Counted from the first letter of the stretch, positions 9,480-18,001 are shown. The stretch: 64,000 nt of DNA from Sphingobacterium paludis (GCF_004364125.1 NZ_SNZV01000008.1:1-64000), one strand, 5' to 3'. The notes: generated from the letters alone by a model not told the origin. A program made the numbers and translations.

Positions 9480-10625
9480 ATGATGAACCAAATCGGATTA
9501 GGGAAGCTTATGCAACTTTTTATTGTGGTATTGTTTTCTTATAATTTTTCTTTAGCGCAAGACCACCGCTCCGGATTTAGCGACCCAACAGCTCCTGTAG
9601 GAGATTCTATCCTTACCGTCCCCGAAGTCGTCCAGCCAATACTGGATGTTTGGATGCGTGATACGTATGTTATGTTAGGGCCAGATGGAAATTACTATTT
9701 AACCGGTACCACGACAACTCCCGGACGGAAGTTCGCGAGGGAGGCGCACTGCTGGGATTACAACGATGGCTTATACCTATGGCGTTCGCCCGATCTAAAA
9801 ACGTGGGAACCCATGGGTAGAATTTGGTCTTTTGACCAAGATGCTGCACGGTGGCAGAAAGAGGGAAAGACTATTAAAGAAGGAGCCAAGTCGATAAACG
9901 GCGATCCGCTCGATTCCATCTATCGGGCGGTGTGGGCTCCCGAATTACATTACATTAAAAGTAAAAAAAAGTGGCTTCTTGTCGCTTCCCTAAATGGAGA
10001 AAACCGTTCTTTCGTTTTAGAAAGCGTTTCGGGAAGTCCCCAAGGACCATATCGTAATATCAAAGGGAATCAAACTAAAGCTATTTTTAACAATATTGAT
10101 CTTAGCATTTTCGAAGATAGCGAGGGCACAGTATATCTCCTTGGCCATAACCATTACATTGCACGCATGAAGGATGATTTGAGCGATATAGCGGAACCCT
10201 TTAAGCGCATTCAAGAGACACCGTATTTCGAAGAACCCTATATTGAAGGCGTATGGTTGACAAAATATCGCGGTAAGTACCAATTGTTGCAAACGGTGTG
10301 GTCTCTATCTGCGTCGAATCAAGCCTATACATATACGAGAGATGGAACATCAAATCAACGCGTATATAGTTACGATGTTGTAGTAGCCGAATCGGACAAT
10401 ATTTATGGCCCTTATGGGCCGCGCTATCCAGCTATTTTGGCCGGTGGTCATAATAACCTCTTTCAAGACAAACACCATAACTGGTGGTCTACGACATTCT
10501 TCAATCCACGTGGGGCTATGGCCGACAAGTTCCCGGTTACCTGTCGACCAGCACTTGTACCCGTGAAGTGGGAGCAAGGTCGGTTAAAACCAGATATAGA
10601 AGCTGCTAAAGAATTTTATTTATAA
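9480..10625 (+). CDS. GH43-like five-bladed propeller glycosidase, exported
   Basis: The protein has 381 residues with a signal peptide ending near SLAQ. The fold matches clan GH-F/GH43. The sequence has an N-terminal Asp in MRDTYVML (expected base), AVWAPELHYI (the WAPEVH-type motif), NNIDLSIFED (expected second Asp) and EPYIEGVWL (expected acid Glu), then GGHNNLFQD. Family members cleave arabinose, xylose, galactose or related residues; the substrate here is not determined. The ATG at 9480 was chosen over a TTG at 9474; a second ATG follows at 9483. The stop overlaps the next gene's start (TAATG), so the two genes are probably translationally coupled. Related exported GH43/GH117-type enzymes act on algal and other sulfated glycans, which would suit the neighbouring sulfatases. 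Confidence 0.82.
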   Translation: MMNQIGLGKLMQLFIVVLFSYNFSLAQDHRSGFSDPTAPVGDSILTVPEVVQPILDVWMRDTYVMLGPDGNYYLTGTTTTPGRKFAREAHCWDYNDGLYLWRSPDLKTWEPMGRIWSFDQDAARWQKEGKTIKEGAKSINGDPLDSIYRAVWAPELHYIKSKKKWLLVASLNGENRSFVLESVSGSPQGPYRNIKGNQTKAIFNNIDLSIFEDSEGTVYLLGHNHYIARMKDDLSDIAEPFKRIQETPYFEEPYIEGVWLTKYRGKYQLLQTVWSLSASNQAYTYTRDGTSNQRVYSYDVVVAESDNIYGPYGPRYPAILAGGHNNLFQDKHHNWWSTTFFNPRGAMADKFPVTCRPALVPVKWEQGRLKPDIEAAKEFYL

Positions 10626-12454
10626 TGAAGATGAAAAAGTTGATTACTGTTAGGATTATTTTATTTATATATATTACGTTTTTATTTGTCGACGTAACCT
10701 TGGCGCAATATAGTCCTACACCTAAATTTAAAGGGAAAATAGGAAAAACGATCGAAGAAACAGAAGAACGATACGCACAGGTTCATCCATTAGCACCCGA
10801 AAATGCACCCAATGTCGTATGGATACTCATTGACGATATTGGCTATGGTGCTACGACAGCTTTCGGGGGGCTTATTGAAACGCCCGCATTCGATCGGCTC
10901 GCCGACAATGGTCTACGATATACAAACTGGCATACGACGGCGTTCTGTGCACCTACTCGAGCGGCATTGCTTACTGGCCGTAATCCGCACTCCGTGCATT
11001 TTGGCTACTTTGCCAGTGAATCTTATGGTACACCAGGTTACGACGGTTACTTGCCTTTTGAAAAAGCGACCGTAGCGGAGATTTTGCGGGAGAACGGATA
11101 CAGTACTTTTGCAGTAGGTAAATATCATGTCACATCCCCCTCTGACGTTACTGCAGCCGGTCCTTTTAACCGCTGGCCTACAGGCCGTGGATTTGATCAT
11201 TATTATGGTTATAAACCCAGTGTTGGCGGTGCCCCACAATGGAATGCCGTTTTATATCGGGATACGCAATTGACACCTAAAGATCCTGAAGGACGTCATG
11301 TTACGGAGCTATTTGCCAATGAAGCCATACGTTATATAGACGAGTTGAAAAAAGTGGATCCGAGAAAACCATTTTTCCTTTACTTCGCTCCAGGTGGAAC
11401 ACATACTCCCCATCAAGTGGCGGTGGAATGGGTCGATAAGTATAAGGGGAAATTTGACAAAGGTTGGGACTGGTACCGCGAAACAGTTTTAGGGCGTCAG
11501 AAACAACTAGGACTTGTGCCGCAGAACGTAGAACTGCCACCTCAAAATCCAGATGTTCGCCCTTGGGATACTCTGTTGGATGACGAGAAGACAGTAGCAG
11601 CTCGCTTAATGGAGAATTATGCAGGGTTCGTATCGCATACCGATTATGAAATAGGACGTGTCATAGATTATCTCGAACAAACCGGCGAACTGGAAAATAC
11701 GTTGATCGTTTTGATGATAGGAGACAATGGCACGATGGGGGCATCGCCAAGAGATAAACTTGTTAACTATACGGAGACGCTACCAGAAGTTCTCGCCCAA
11801 CAATTGAAAAACCTCGATTCATTGGGTACTGCAAAATCATTTCCCAATTATCCAGGAGGGTGGGCCGCAGCAACCAATACGCCGTTCCGTTACTATAAAG
11901 AAAACCCCAGCTGGGAGGGAGGAACACATAATGCAATGGTCTTGTACTTTCCGAAGAGGATTCAGGGGAATGGCGAGGTGAGATCGCAATATTCGTACGT
12001 AACCGATATTATGCCCACCACACTCGAACTTACAAACGCTCAAGTTCCGAAGATCATTCATGGTTATCCCCAACACCCCATAGAAGGGATCAGTCTAGCA
12101 TATTCTATTAATCATCCTGAAGCACCAGAACGTCATACGATTCAATATCACGAAACCACAGGCTCATATGCATTATATAAAGATGGTTGGAAAGTTGCCT
12201 TCCCCAATGGAATGAAAAGTCCGAACGGCGCGATCAGAGAACCCGACTCTAGTGGTGTATATTTATACAATATGAAGGAAGACTTTAACGAAATACATAA
12301 TTTAGCAGATAAATACCCAAGAAAAGTGAAAGAACTTAAAAAAGCGTTTGAAAAAGAAGCATGGAAGTATAATGTCTACCCTCTCAAAAACAAGTGGAAA
12401 ACGACGAATCCTTATACTATAAAGTATTATAAGGGCAATATGCCACGATTCTAG
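10625..12454 (+). CDS. type I sulfatase, formylglycine-dependent (arylsulfatase-like)
   Basis: The protein has 609 residues, with a signal peptide (ends about residue 28, VTLAQ). The metal-binding start WILIDDIGYG is followed by the formylglycine signature CAPTR in FCAPTRAALLTGR, whose Cys is converted to formylglycine by a maturase. GDNGTMG carries further metal ligands. PFNRWPTGRGFDHYYGY resembles the arylsulfatase-type S1 group (S1_4-like, inferred from memory). It should remove sulfate esters from the PUL's glycan in the periplasm or at the surface. No maturase (anSME or FGE) gene lies in the window, so that activity must come from elsewhere in the genome. It overlaps the GH43-like stop codon by one base. 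Confidence 0.93.
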   Translation: MKMKKLITVRIILFIYITFLFVDVTLAQYSPTPKFKGKIGKTIEETEERYAQVHPLAPENAPNVVWILIDDIGYGATTAFGGLIETPAFDRLADNGLRYTNWHTTAFCAPTRAALLTGRNPHSVHFGYFASESYGTPGYDGYLPFEKATVAEILRENGYSTFAVGKYHVTSPSDVTAAGPFNRWPTGRGFDHYYGYKPSVGGAPQWNAVLYRDTQLTPKDPEGRHVTELFANEAIRYIDELKKVDPRKPFFLYFAPGGTHTPHQVAVEWVDKYKGKFDKGWDWYRETVLGRQKQLGLVPQNVELPPQNPDVRPWDTLLDDEKTVAARLMENYAGFVSHTDYEIGRVIDYLEQTGELENTLIVLMIGDNGTMGASPRDKLVNYTETLPEVLAQQLKNLDSLGTAKSFPNYPGGWAAATNTPFRYYKENPSWEGGTHNAMVLYFPKRIQGNGEVRSQYSYVTDIMPTTLELTNAQVPKIIHGYPQHPIEGISLAYSINHPEAPERHTIQYHETTGSYALYKDGWKVAFPNGMKSPNGAIREPDSSGVYLYNMKEDFNEIHNLADKYPRKVKELKKAFEKEAWKYNVYPLKNKWKTTNPYTIKYYKGNMPRF

Positions 12455-12514
12455 TGATCATTGAACGGCTATATAGAAAGAGCGACTATTTTAAATTAAT
12501 TAAGCAGTTAAATC

Positions 12515-14050
12515 ATGAATAAAACAAAATTATATCAAATTACCCTTATTATCCTGTGTAATACTATTTTCATTATACCTCCTTCCAGTGCGCAAATGAA
12601 GCAAGAAAAACCTAATGTTCTTTTCATCCTGATCGACGACTTGAAGCCCGCTATTCATGGTTTTGGGGATGTTACAGCCATTACACCGAATATCGATGCA
12701 CTAATTAATCGAGGCGTACGGTTTGATCGGGCCTACAGTAATCAGGCCGTCTGCGTGGCATCGCGAAACAGCCTATTGCTAGGAAGTCGTCCAACCTCGA
12801 CTGGACTCTACGATTTTGGCCGAGATATCCGGCAATATTATCCGGATGCGGTAACGCTTCCCGAAGCATTTAAAAACCAGGGATATTTCACACAGGCAAT
12901 AGGCAAAGTATTCCATATAGGCCACAATACCTACAATGATCCCCAATCTTGGTCAGCACCTCACTTTCATGAGAAAATTATCGAGTATTTGACGATGGAT
13001 AAGTCACAGTCCGAATTGACGATAGAAGAAGCTCTTTTTGAAAATCACTCTTGGGAGTATGCGTTGAAACAGATTAAAGGTATTCCTTGGGAATCACCCG
13101 ATGTGCCAGATGAGGCCTACGGTGATGGTCGTGTAGCTAATAAAGCGGTTCAGGTATTAGATTCTTTGCAGGCTCAAAACCAGCCATTTTTCCTTGCTGT
13201 AGGTTTTGCACGTCCGCATCTCCCATTTTCCGTACCTAAGAAATATTGGCACTATTATGATGAAGCAAAGCTTCCCTTGCCCCTTACAGAGCAGTATCCT
13301 GAAGGAGCCCCGAAATTTGCGGTAAAACGGACCGGAGAGATTGAACAATATCAGAATATTCCCGACTATAAGGAGGGTGAACGTTATCCGGATTCACTGA
13401 AACGGAGGCTTATACACGGCTATTATGCCGGAGTTAGTTACGTAGACGCGCAGATCGGCAAAGTAATAGCGGAGTTAAGGCGGAGTGGGCTGGATAAAAA
13501 CACGATCGTGGTACTATGGGGAGATCATGGTTATTTGTTAGGCGACATGGGGATGTGGACAAAACATGTGAACTACGAACTGGCAAACCGGGTGCCCCTT
13601 ATTATTTCCGTGCCAAATGGTGCACTTTCGGGCTATGCGACGGCTTCTATAGTTGAAACGGTAGACATCTATCCCACATTGATCGAGCTGGCGGGACTAA
13701 CTTTGCCAAAGGAAAACCCTTTGCTATTTGATGGAGAGAGCCTTGTACCACTCCTCACCCATAAAAAACACAAGATAGATTATGCTTACCACTGCTACCC
13801 GCGTGATGGCTGGATGGGGAGATCGATCCGCACTGATCAATACCGTCTCGTGGAATGGACAAATATCCAAAATAGGAATCTACCGGCTCAATACGAGTTT
13901 TATATATACGATAAGGATCTATTGGAACATAAAAATGAAGTGGATTTTAAGAATCCAGCATTTTTGGAGACTCTCGCTCTATTGAGACAGCAACCGGACT
14001 ATCATGCACCTCTGCCGGCAAGCCCACAAAAAAAAATAATAATGGAATAA
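12515..14050 (+). CDS. type I sulfatase, iduronate-2-sulfatase-like, with a C-x-A-x-R signature
   Basis: The protein has 511 residues with a signal peptide (ends about SSAQ). Landmarks are VLFILIDDLKPAIHGFG (metal Asp pair), the signature CVASR in AVCVASRNSLLLGSRP, GKVFHIGHN, FARPHLPFSVP, VLWGDHGYLLG and DRYRLVEW-like C-terminal motifs. This order matches iduronate-2-sulfatase-type enzymes (SulfAtlas S1_7-like, from memory). The formylglycine motif has Ala where Pro is usual; the accepted consensus C/S-x-P/A-x-R allows this. The gene is last in the PUL operon, 60 bp after the first sulfatase, and is followed by a strong hairpin. Two different sulfatases suggest a glycan with at least two kinds of sulfate ester. 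Confidence 0.92.
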   Translation: MNKTKLYQITLIILCNTIFIIPPSSAQMKQEKPNVLFILIDDLKPAIHGFGDVTAITPNIDALINRGVRFDRAYSNQAVCVASRNSLLLGSRPTSTGLYDFGRDIRQYYPDAVTLPEAFKNQGYFTQAIGKVFHIGHNTYNDPQSWSAPHFHEKIIEYLTMDKSQSELTIEEALFENHSWEYALKQIKGIPWESPDVPDEAYGDGRVANKAVQVLDSLQAQNQPFFLAVGFARPHLPFSVPKKYWHYYDEAKLPLPLTEQYPEGAPKFAVKRTGEIEQYQNIPDYKEGERYPDSLKRRLIHGYYAGVSYVDAQIGKVIAELRRSGLDKNTIVVLWGDHGYLLGDMGMWTKHVNYELANRVPLIISVPNGALSGYATASIVETVDIYPTLIELAGLTLPKENPLLFDGESLVPLLTHKKHKIDYAYHCYPRDGWMGRSIRTDQYRLVEWTNIQNRNLPAQYEFYIYDKDLLEHKNEVDFKNPAFLETLALLRQQPDYHAPLPASPQKKIIME

Positions 14051-14054
14051 TATA

Positions 14055-14101
14055 TTTTTAAATAACTCTACATATTCTATGGTGTAGACTTATTTAAAAA
14101 A
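14055..14101 (+). terminator. hairpin terminator closing the sulfatase PUL
   Basis: The arms pair TCTACA/TGTAGA and AAATAA/TTATTT with a T-rich flank on one side and an A-rich flank on the other. It starts a few bases after the second sulfatase stop. The symmetric A/T flanks would let it act in both directions. Confidence 0.65.
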
Positions 14102-14124
14102 TCCTACCATTGCAACCTCATTGT

Positions 14125-14631
14125 TTGAAAACGAAATCATCAGCCTGATAATCCTGTTCTATAATGGCAGTTAAGCAAGCTGAAGTCTTTTTAAGCGCAT
14201 TATGCAAAACCATGTTTGCAGGATCTCTTCTCGGGTTTGTTAAAACGGCGCATGGAACTCCAGCCCCGCTGTGCCGTTGCTTTAATTTTATTCGTCAACA
14301 CAGGGTGTTCGCGGGTGGACAGCGTGAAATTGGCTAATTTTATGGCTTCAAGCTCTACCTAATCATCAACAACAGCGGCGAGATCACGTCGTCTTAAATC
14401 ACAAAGGGCAATGTGAACGAAAGGAACCTGAGGCACATGATGGATATGATATGACAAAAGACATCTTCAGCAAGCTATACAAAGAAAAGTGATATATCTC
14501 CAAGGCAATGGCCGATATCCTTTTGGGAAACGGTATACAGATGTTTACTAAACCAAGAAAGAACATGAAGGTGATCAACTTGAGTCAGGCCGACAGAATC
14601 ATGCTCAGGAAGAGGACGATCATCGAATAAT
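14125..14631 (+). pseudogene. IS982-family transposase, decayed remnant
   Basis: Fragments of an IS982-type DDE transposase can be read in order on the plus strand. They are ENEIISLIILFYNG (about 14125-14170), HRVFAGGQREIG-stop-FYGFKLYLIINNSGEI (about 14310-14385) and ITKGNVNERN. After a frame shift come MTKDIFSKLYKEK-stop-YISKAMADILLGNGIQ, TKPRKNMKV and RIMLRKRTIIE-stop (to 14631). Intact proteins read ...GWFYGFKLHLI..., GNVDDR, GDKGYISK and LRKRALIE in this order. At least four stops, one frameshift and an internal deletion (about 500 bp against about 900) make it inactive. It lies between the PUL and the integrase. Confidence 0.82.
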
Positions 14632-14987
14632 CAGATAATTAATTTAATTAGTGATGGATTAAAAATCTGCAAAAACTGATAGAAATTTGAATTTATGTGG
14701 AAGGTATTCTATGTTCACAAATGAGTTTGCTGCGATTTTCGCTTACCTTTCAAGATCGTAATATCTGGCATACGTGGGACAGTCGTAATCTCATTATAGA
14801 AATTATTTATTCTATATCCTCCGCTATGATGAGATTTCAAAAAATATTTATTCTTGACACTAACTTAATGCTTAGAAGATTCTAGACCTTGACTTTAGCG
14901 CGCAAAGACAATCCACATTTAAATTTGGAATCATAAAAACGGAATTTTCAAATTTCGACAAAGGCTATTCTTTATTTACGTTATATA
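14632..14987. other. AT-rich spacer with no recognised gene
   Basis: About 350 bp lie between the IS982 remnant and the integrase stop. A short open frame exists but shows no recognisable motif. No clear hairpin terminator for the integrase was found. Confidence 0.4.
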
Positions 14988-16220
14988 TTATGTCATTTGC
15001 ATCTTATTCTTCAAATCAAGCATATCCTTACTAAGCTTTCCTTCGACTACCTTCGCATAAATCTGTGTAGTTCTAATGCTGGTATGCCCTAACATACTGC
15101 TAACTGATTCTATCGGAACGCCATTACTTAGTGTTATCGTAGTCGCAAATGTATGCCTAGCAAGATGGAAAGTCAAGTTCTTTTTAATCCCGCATATATC
15201 AGCAATCTCTTTTAGATAACCGTTCATACGTTGATTGGAAATCACTGGGAATAGACGCCGTTCATTGGAAGCTTTTGGGTGTGCTTGATATTTTTCGATT
15301 AGAGCTAAGGCATGTGGGAGAAGTGGAACCTTTACCACGGTATCGGTTTTTTGGCGTTGCGTGTTTAACCAATAACCGCCATCAATTCCCTTGATTACAT
15401 TAGCCTCCGTGAGGTTCATCATATCAACATAGGCAAGACCAGTATAACAGCAAAATATGAACATATCCTTGACAGACTGCAAACGCTCAACATACAAGTC
15501 TTTGAGCTGTATTTTGTTTAGCTCTTCTTGCGTAAGATACCCCCGTTCTATTTTATCAAAGTGAAGTTTATACTTTGAAAATGGATCTTTATCGATCCAA
15601 TCAAATCTCGCAGCCAAATTCACCATTTTACGCAATCGTTCCATATGCTTCATTACACCATTGTTAGCCATTTTTTTGTGATGATCGAGCGGTTCAAAGC
15701 GCTGTAAATAGCGTTCGAAATCGATAATGAATTTATAAGTTAGCTCGGAAAGTGCTATATCTCCGTTATAGCAGCTTTTGAGAAAGCTCTTAACATACCG
15801 CTGTGTTGTATAGTAGTTTTTCATTGTACCTTGGGCTAAATTGTCGGCACATTCGCTATTGTGGTATTCCATTAGGCTACACAGACTCATCAAACTGTCG
15901 TCCTTACCAGCAATGGAATTTTTGATAGCTTCAACTGAAACGACCTTACCTTTTTCAACCAAGGCATGATATGCTTCAGCTATCAATGTCCGCATACGAT
16001 CAATCTGAATATTCAGCTTTACCACTTCTTCGCTCCTGCCCTTCGCTCGACCTTTTAAATCGCTCCACTGATCCGGAGATACTTTCCTCTTAAGGGATAT
16101 CTCTGCACGTCGGCCATTGACTGATATCCTTGCATAAACTGATGCCAGTTTACTCTTCTGGCTTTTCGCACTTCGGATAATAAAGTGGATTCCGAAGGTG
16201 TTCACATTTTTAGTGTCCAT
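14988..16220 (-). CDS. tyrosine recombinase / phage-type integrase (Bacteroidetes mobile-element type)
   Basis: The protein has about 410 residues from the ATG at 16220 (MDTKNVNTFGIHF). The upstream in-frame extension to 16355 starts inside an inverted repeat and reads unlike the family, so the shorter start is preferred. An N-terminal arm-binding domain (VYARISVNGRRAEISLKR) is followed by a SAM-like core-binding domain (about 110-210) and a catalytic domain. The last has FCCYTGLAYVDMMNL at box I, HLARHTFAT (H-x-x-R), LGHTS and the nucleophile in TQIYAK (Tyr near 387). Box I lacks the usual TGLR arginine, which is common in Bacteroidetes integrases. The gene starts about 270 bp from tRNA-Pro, the classical place for an island integrase. 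No excisionase or conjugation gene is present in the window. Confidence 0.93.
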   Translation of the reverse strand: MDTKNVNTFGIHFIIRSAKSQKSKLASVYARISVNGRRAEISLKRKVSPDQWSDLKGRAKGRSEEVVKLNIQIDRMRTLIAEAYHALVEKGKVVSVEAIKNSIAGKDDSLMSLCSLMEYHNSECADNLAQGTMKNYYTTQRYVKSFLKSCYNGDIALSELTYKFIIDFERYLQRFEPLDHHKKMANNGVMKHMERLRKMVNLAARFDWIDKDPFSKYKLHFDKIERGYLTQEELNKIQLKDLYVERLQSVKDMFIFCCYTGLAYVDMMNLTEANVIKGIDGGYWLNTQRQKTDTVVKVPLLPHALALIEKYQAHPKASNERRLFPVISNQRMNGYLKEIADICGIKKNLTFHLARHTFATTITLSNGVPIESVSSMLGHTSIRTTQIYAKVVEGKLSKDMLDLKNKMQMT

Positions 16221-16338
16221 ATATATTCTGTTTTTAATGACAAAATCTATTGACGGTTCTTCGCAATGCAGAAAGCTAATCGTGGGAACAGAAAAAAGAC
16301 AAAACTTCATAGCCTTAGTCCAAGCTTTGCATCGCGCG

Positions 16339-16375
16339 AGGTGAGTAAATTTCATACGCTAAAATTTACTCACCT
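16339..16375. repeat. 14-bp perfect inverted repeat beside the integrase
   Basis: AGGTGAGTAAATTT (16339-16352) and AAATTTACTCACCT (16362-16375) are perfect reverse complements separated by 9 bases. It lies between the integrase start and the tRNA-Pro terminator. No T-run follows on the integrase strand, so it is more likely a protein-binding site (integrase arm/core site or repressor operator) than a terminator. Confidence 0.85.
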
Positions 16376-16430
16376 AATTGCTCACATTTTTATTGATACT
16401 GTTTGCAGGATTCTACTTCGGAAAAAATAA

Positions 16431-16465
16431 AAAAACCCGCTTAATCGTGAGATTTGCGGGTTTTT
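16431..16465 (-). terminator. rho-independent terminator of tRNA-Pro
   Basis: AAAAACCCGC (16431-16440) pairs with GCGGGTTTTT (16456-16465) around a 15-base loop. Read on the minus strand it is a GC stem followed by a T-run, 24 bases after the tRNA 3' end. Confidence 0.8.
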
Positions 16466-16488
16466 GACCTTACTTATCGTAAGTGTTG

Positions 16489-16562
16489 TCGGGGTGGCAG
16501 GATTCGAACCTACGACCTCCACATCCCAAATGTGGCGCGATACCGGGCTACGCTACACCCCG
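16489..16562 (-). tRNA. tRNA-Pro (anticodon TGG)
   Basis: The minus strand folds as a complete tRNA. The acceptor CGGGGTG pairs with CACCCCG, with discriminator A at 16489. The D arm is GCGTAGCCCGGTATCGC. The anticodon stem CCACA/TGTGG encloses the loop TTTGGGA, giving TGG. The T arm is GTAGG TTCGAAT CCTGC. CCA is not encoded. Its 3' end faces the integrase gene, so it is the probable attachment site of the island on its left. Confidence 0.95.
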
Positions 16563-16684
16563 AAAAGGTATCACCTTTGTTTTGTGTGGCACAAATATAC
16601 GGCACTAAAAACATCTTTGCAAGACACAACAATAAATTTTAAGTAAACAATTGATAGCCTGTTATATATATTTAATAAGCACGC

Positions 16685-16765
16685 CCAATACTGCTCGAAC
16701 AGACGATCTACACGCTGCTCTCTTTCCGCAGGGAGCATGCAGGATACGCTGCGCAATGAACTACA
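16685..16765 (-). pseudogene. probable decayed tRNA gene
   Basis: Reading the minus strand, a T-loop-like TTCGAG, an anticodon-arm-like GCTCCC...GAGAGC and a D-arm-like segment appear with the same spacing as in the intact tRNA 120 bp away. About two thirds of bases match in the T and D arms. The 5' acceptor strand does not pair with the 3' strand and the T stem is only three pairs. It is best read as a tRNA remnant, but chance similarity is possible. Confidence 0.35.
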
Positions 16766-16843
16766 TCTTGATTTCTATCATCCGCTACGTAGAATTTATT
16801 TTCATTTTTTTCTTGATCGCTATGGATTATACAGATTATCTTC

Positions 16844-16851
16844 TATATTTG
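16844..16851 (+). promoter_or_regulatory. candidate -7 box upstream of the cysteine-synthase-like operon
   Basis: TATATTTG fits the Bacteroidetes -7 consensus TAnnTTTG. A TTG at 16813 is the nearest -33-like motif, a few bases too far away. A start near 16858 would give a leader of about 140 bases that contains the terminator at 16906-16942. Confidence 0.35.
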
Positions 16852-16905
16852 TGATGTTATTTTTATTTAATCTAAATAATATAACACATTATCTCTTCTC
16901 AATAT

Positions 16906-16942
16906 GTTGTCGCGAGCCCTCTACTCGTGACAACTTTTTTTT
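16906..16942 (+). terminator. strong rho-independent terminator in the leader of the 17000 operon (possible attenuator)
   Basis: GTTGTCGCGAG (16906-16916) pairs with CTCGTGACAAC (16924-16934), 11 pairs with one G-T, followed by eight T at 16935-16942. It points to the plus strand, yet no plus-strand gene precedes it between the tRNA and here. It therefore either ends a short RNA or acts as a conditional terminator of the downstream operon, whose start codon is 58 bases on. Confidence 0.75.
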
Positions 16943-16999
16943 AGGCATAAAACAAATCCAGAAATAGCGCGTTATAATTTTACACTGGCATGAAGAAAC

Positions 17000-18001
17000 A
17001 TGCTTGGGTTTACGAGAGAGACTAGAATAAAAATTTTGACAGCACCTATTATTGGGAATACCCCTATTCGGAAATGCGAATTTCTTTCATCACGTTATCA
17101 CAGTAACATATACATCAAGGAGGAGTTTCACAATCCCGGTATGTCTGCTAAAGACAGGCCGGCATATTACATGATACAAGATGCTATCAACCGGAATTGT
17201 ATCTCGCCCGGCGGTACATTCGTTGAAGCAAGCAGCGGCAACACAGGTTTAGGCATTGCTATGTTTGCCAAACAATATGGCTACCGTTCCAAGATCTTTG
17301 TATCGAAAAGTTGTTCGCAAGAGAAGATTGCCATCCTGGAAGCAGCGGGAGCAGAAATCGAAATTTGTGATAACTCCAACGGACTGGGCGATTTTTATTC
17401 CACGCAATTTAAAGCACAATCTTACGCTGCGACACAGCCAAATGCATATTTCACCAATCAATATTATAATAGCCAAAACATTCGCGCACATTATAAAACG
17501 ACGGGACCGGAAATCTGGAAACAAACTGATGGTCAGATCACCCACTTCTTGTGCGGTGTAGGGACAGGCGGAACGATTTCGGGTGTTGGTCGCTATCTAA
17601 AAGAACAGCGCCCAAACGTTAACATATGGGGCGTCGAACCAGCTGGGTCAATCTTGCAACATTACTTGGATGCGCGTAGCATTCCCGAGCAAATCGCACC
17701 ATTTGAGTCGATCGAGGGCATAGGCCGGAATTTTGTTCCGGGCTCTTTTGACCCAACTCCTGTCGACCATATCTATCAAGTCACCCAAGAAGACACCAAA
17801 ACTATGGCTAGGGCATACCGTACCGATACAGGCATACTATGTGGCTTCTCCAGTGCCGCCGTGCTCGCCTGTTTACAGCGATATGCCACAGGCATGCACC
17901 TGAAGCCCACCGATACCTTGGTGCTATTATTCCCAGATCATGGCAGTCGCTATATCAGTAAACTATATAGTGAAACCCCGAAAAGTGTGGCACACGCTTA
18001 A
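17000..18001 (+). CDS. cysteine synthase / cystathionine beta-synthase-like PLP enzyme
   Basis: The protein has 333 residues of fold-type II PLP family. Visible motifs are IIGNTPIRKCE, the PLP lysine in MSAKDRPA (Lys near 51), the substrate loop EASSGNTGLG, the phosphate-binding GVGTGGTISG and the late CGFSSAAV, where Gly-Ser-Ser is usual. The length is close to cysteine synthases. It should do a beta-replacement on serine or an O-activated serine. The operon context (a papain-like protein 14 bp later, then an aspartate decarboxylase) is not that of ordinary cysteine synthesis, so the nucleophile may not be sulfide. A leader terminator upstream suggests conditional expression. Confidence 0.88.
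   Translation: MLGFTRETRIKILTAPIIGNTPIRKCEFLSSRYHSNIYIKEEFHNPGMSAKDRPAYYMIQDAINRNCISPGGTFVEASSGNTGLGIAMFAKQYGYRSKIFVSKSCSQEKIAILEAAGAEIEICDNSNGLGDFYSTQFKAQSYAATQPNAYFTNQYYNSQNIRAHYKTTGPEIWKQTDGQITHFLCGVGTGGTISGVGRYLKEQRPNVNIWGVEPAGSILQHYLDARSIPEQIAPFESIEGIGRNFVPGSFDPTPVDHIYQVTQEDTKTMARAYRTDTGILCGFSSAAVLACLQRYATGMHLKPTDTLVLLFPDHGSRYISKLYSETPKSVAHA

Noticed and set aside
14697..14885. Open frame of 62 codons left of the integrase
   Set aside because: No family motif, no good start context, and position in decayed island sequence.
16221..16355. Upstream extension of the integrase to the ATG at 16355
   Set aside because: The added 45 residues start within an inverted repeat and do not resemble integrase N-termini; the ATG at 16220 gives the normal length.
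14988..16562. Complete integrative conjugative element
   Set aside because: No relaxase, tra genes or excisionase are visible; only an integrase and tRNA mark the right end.
16454..16854. Several short open frames on both strands
   Set aside because: They translate tRNA-Pro and the tRNA-like remnant; such frames are a known artefact of tRNA genes.
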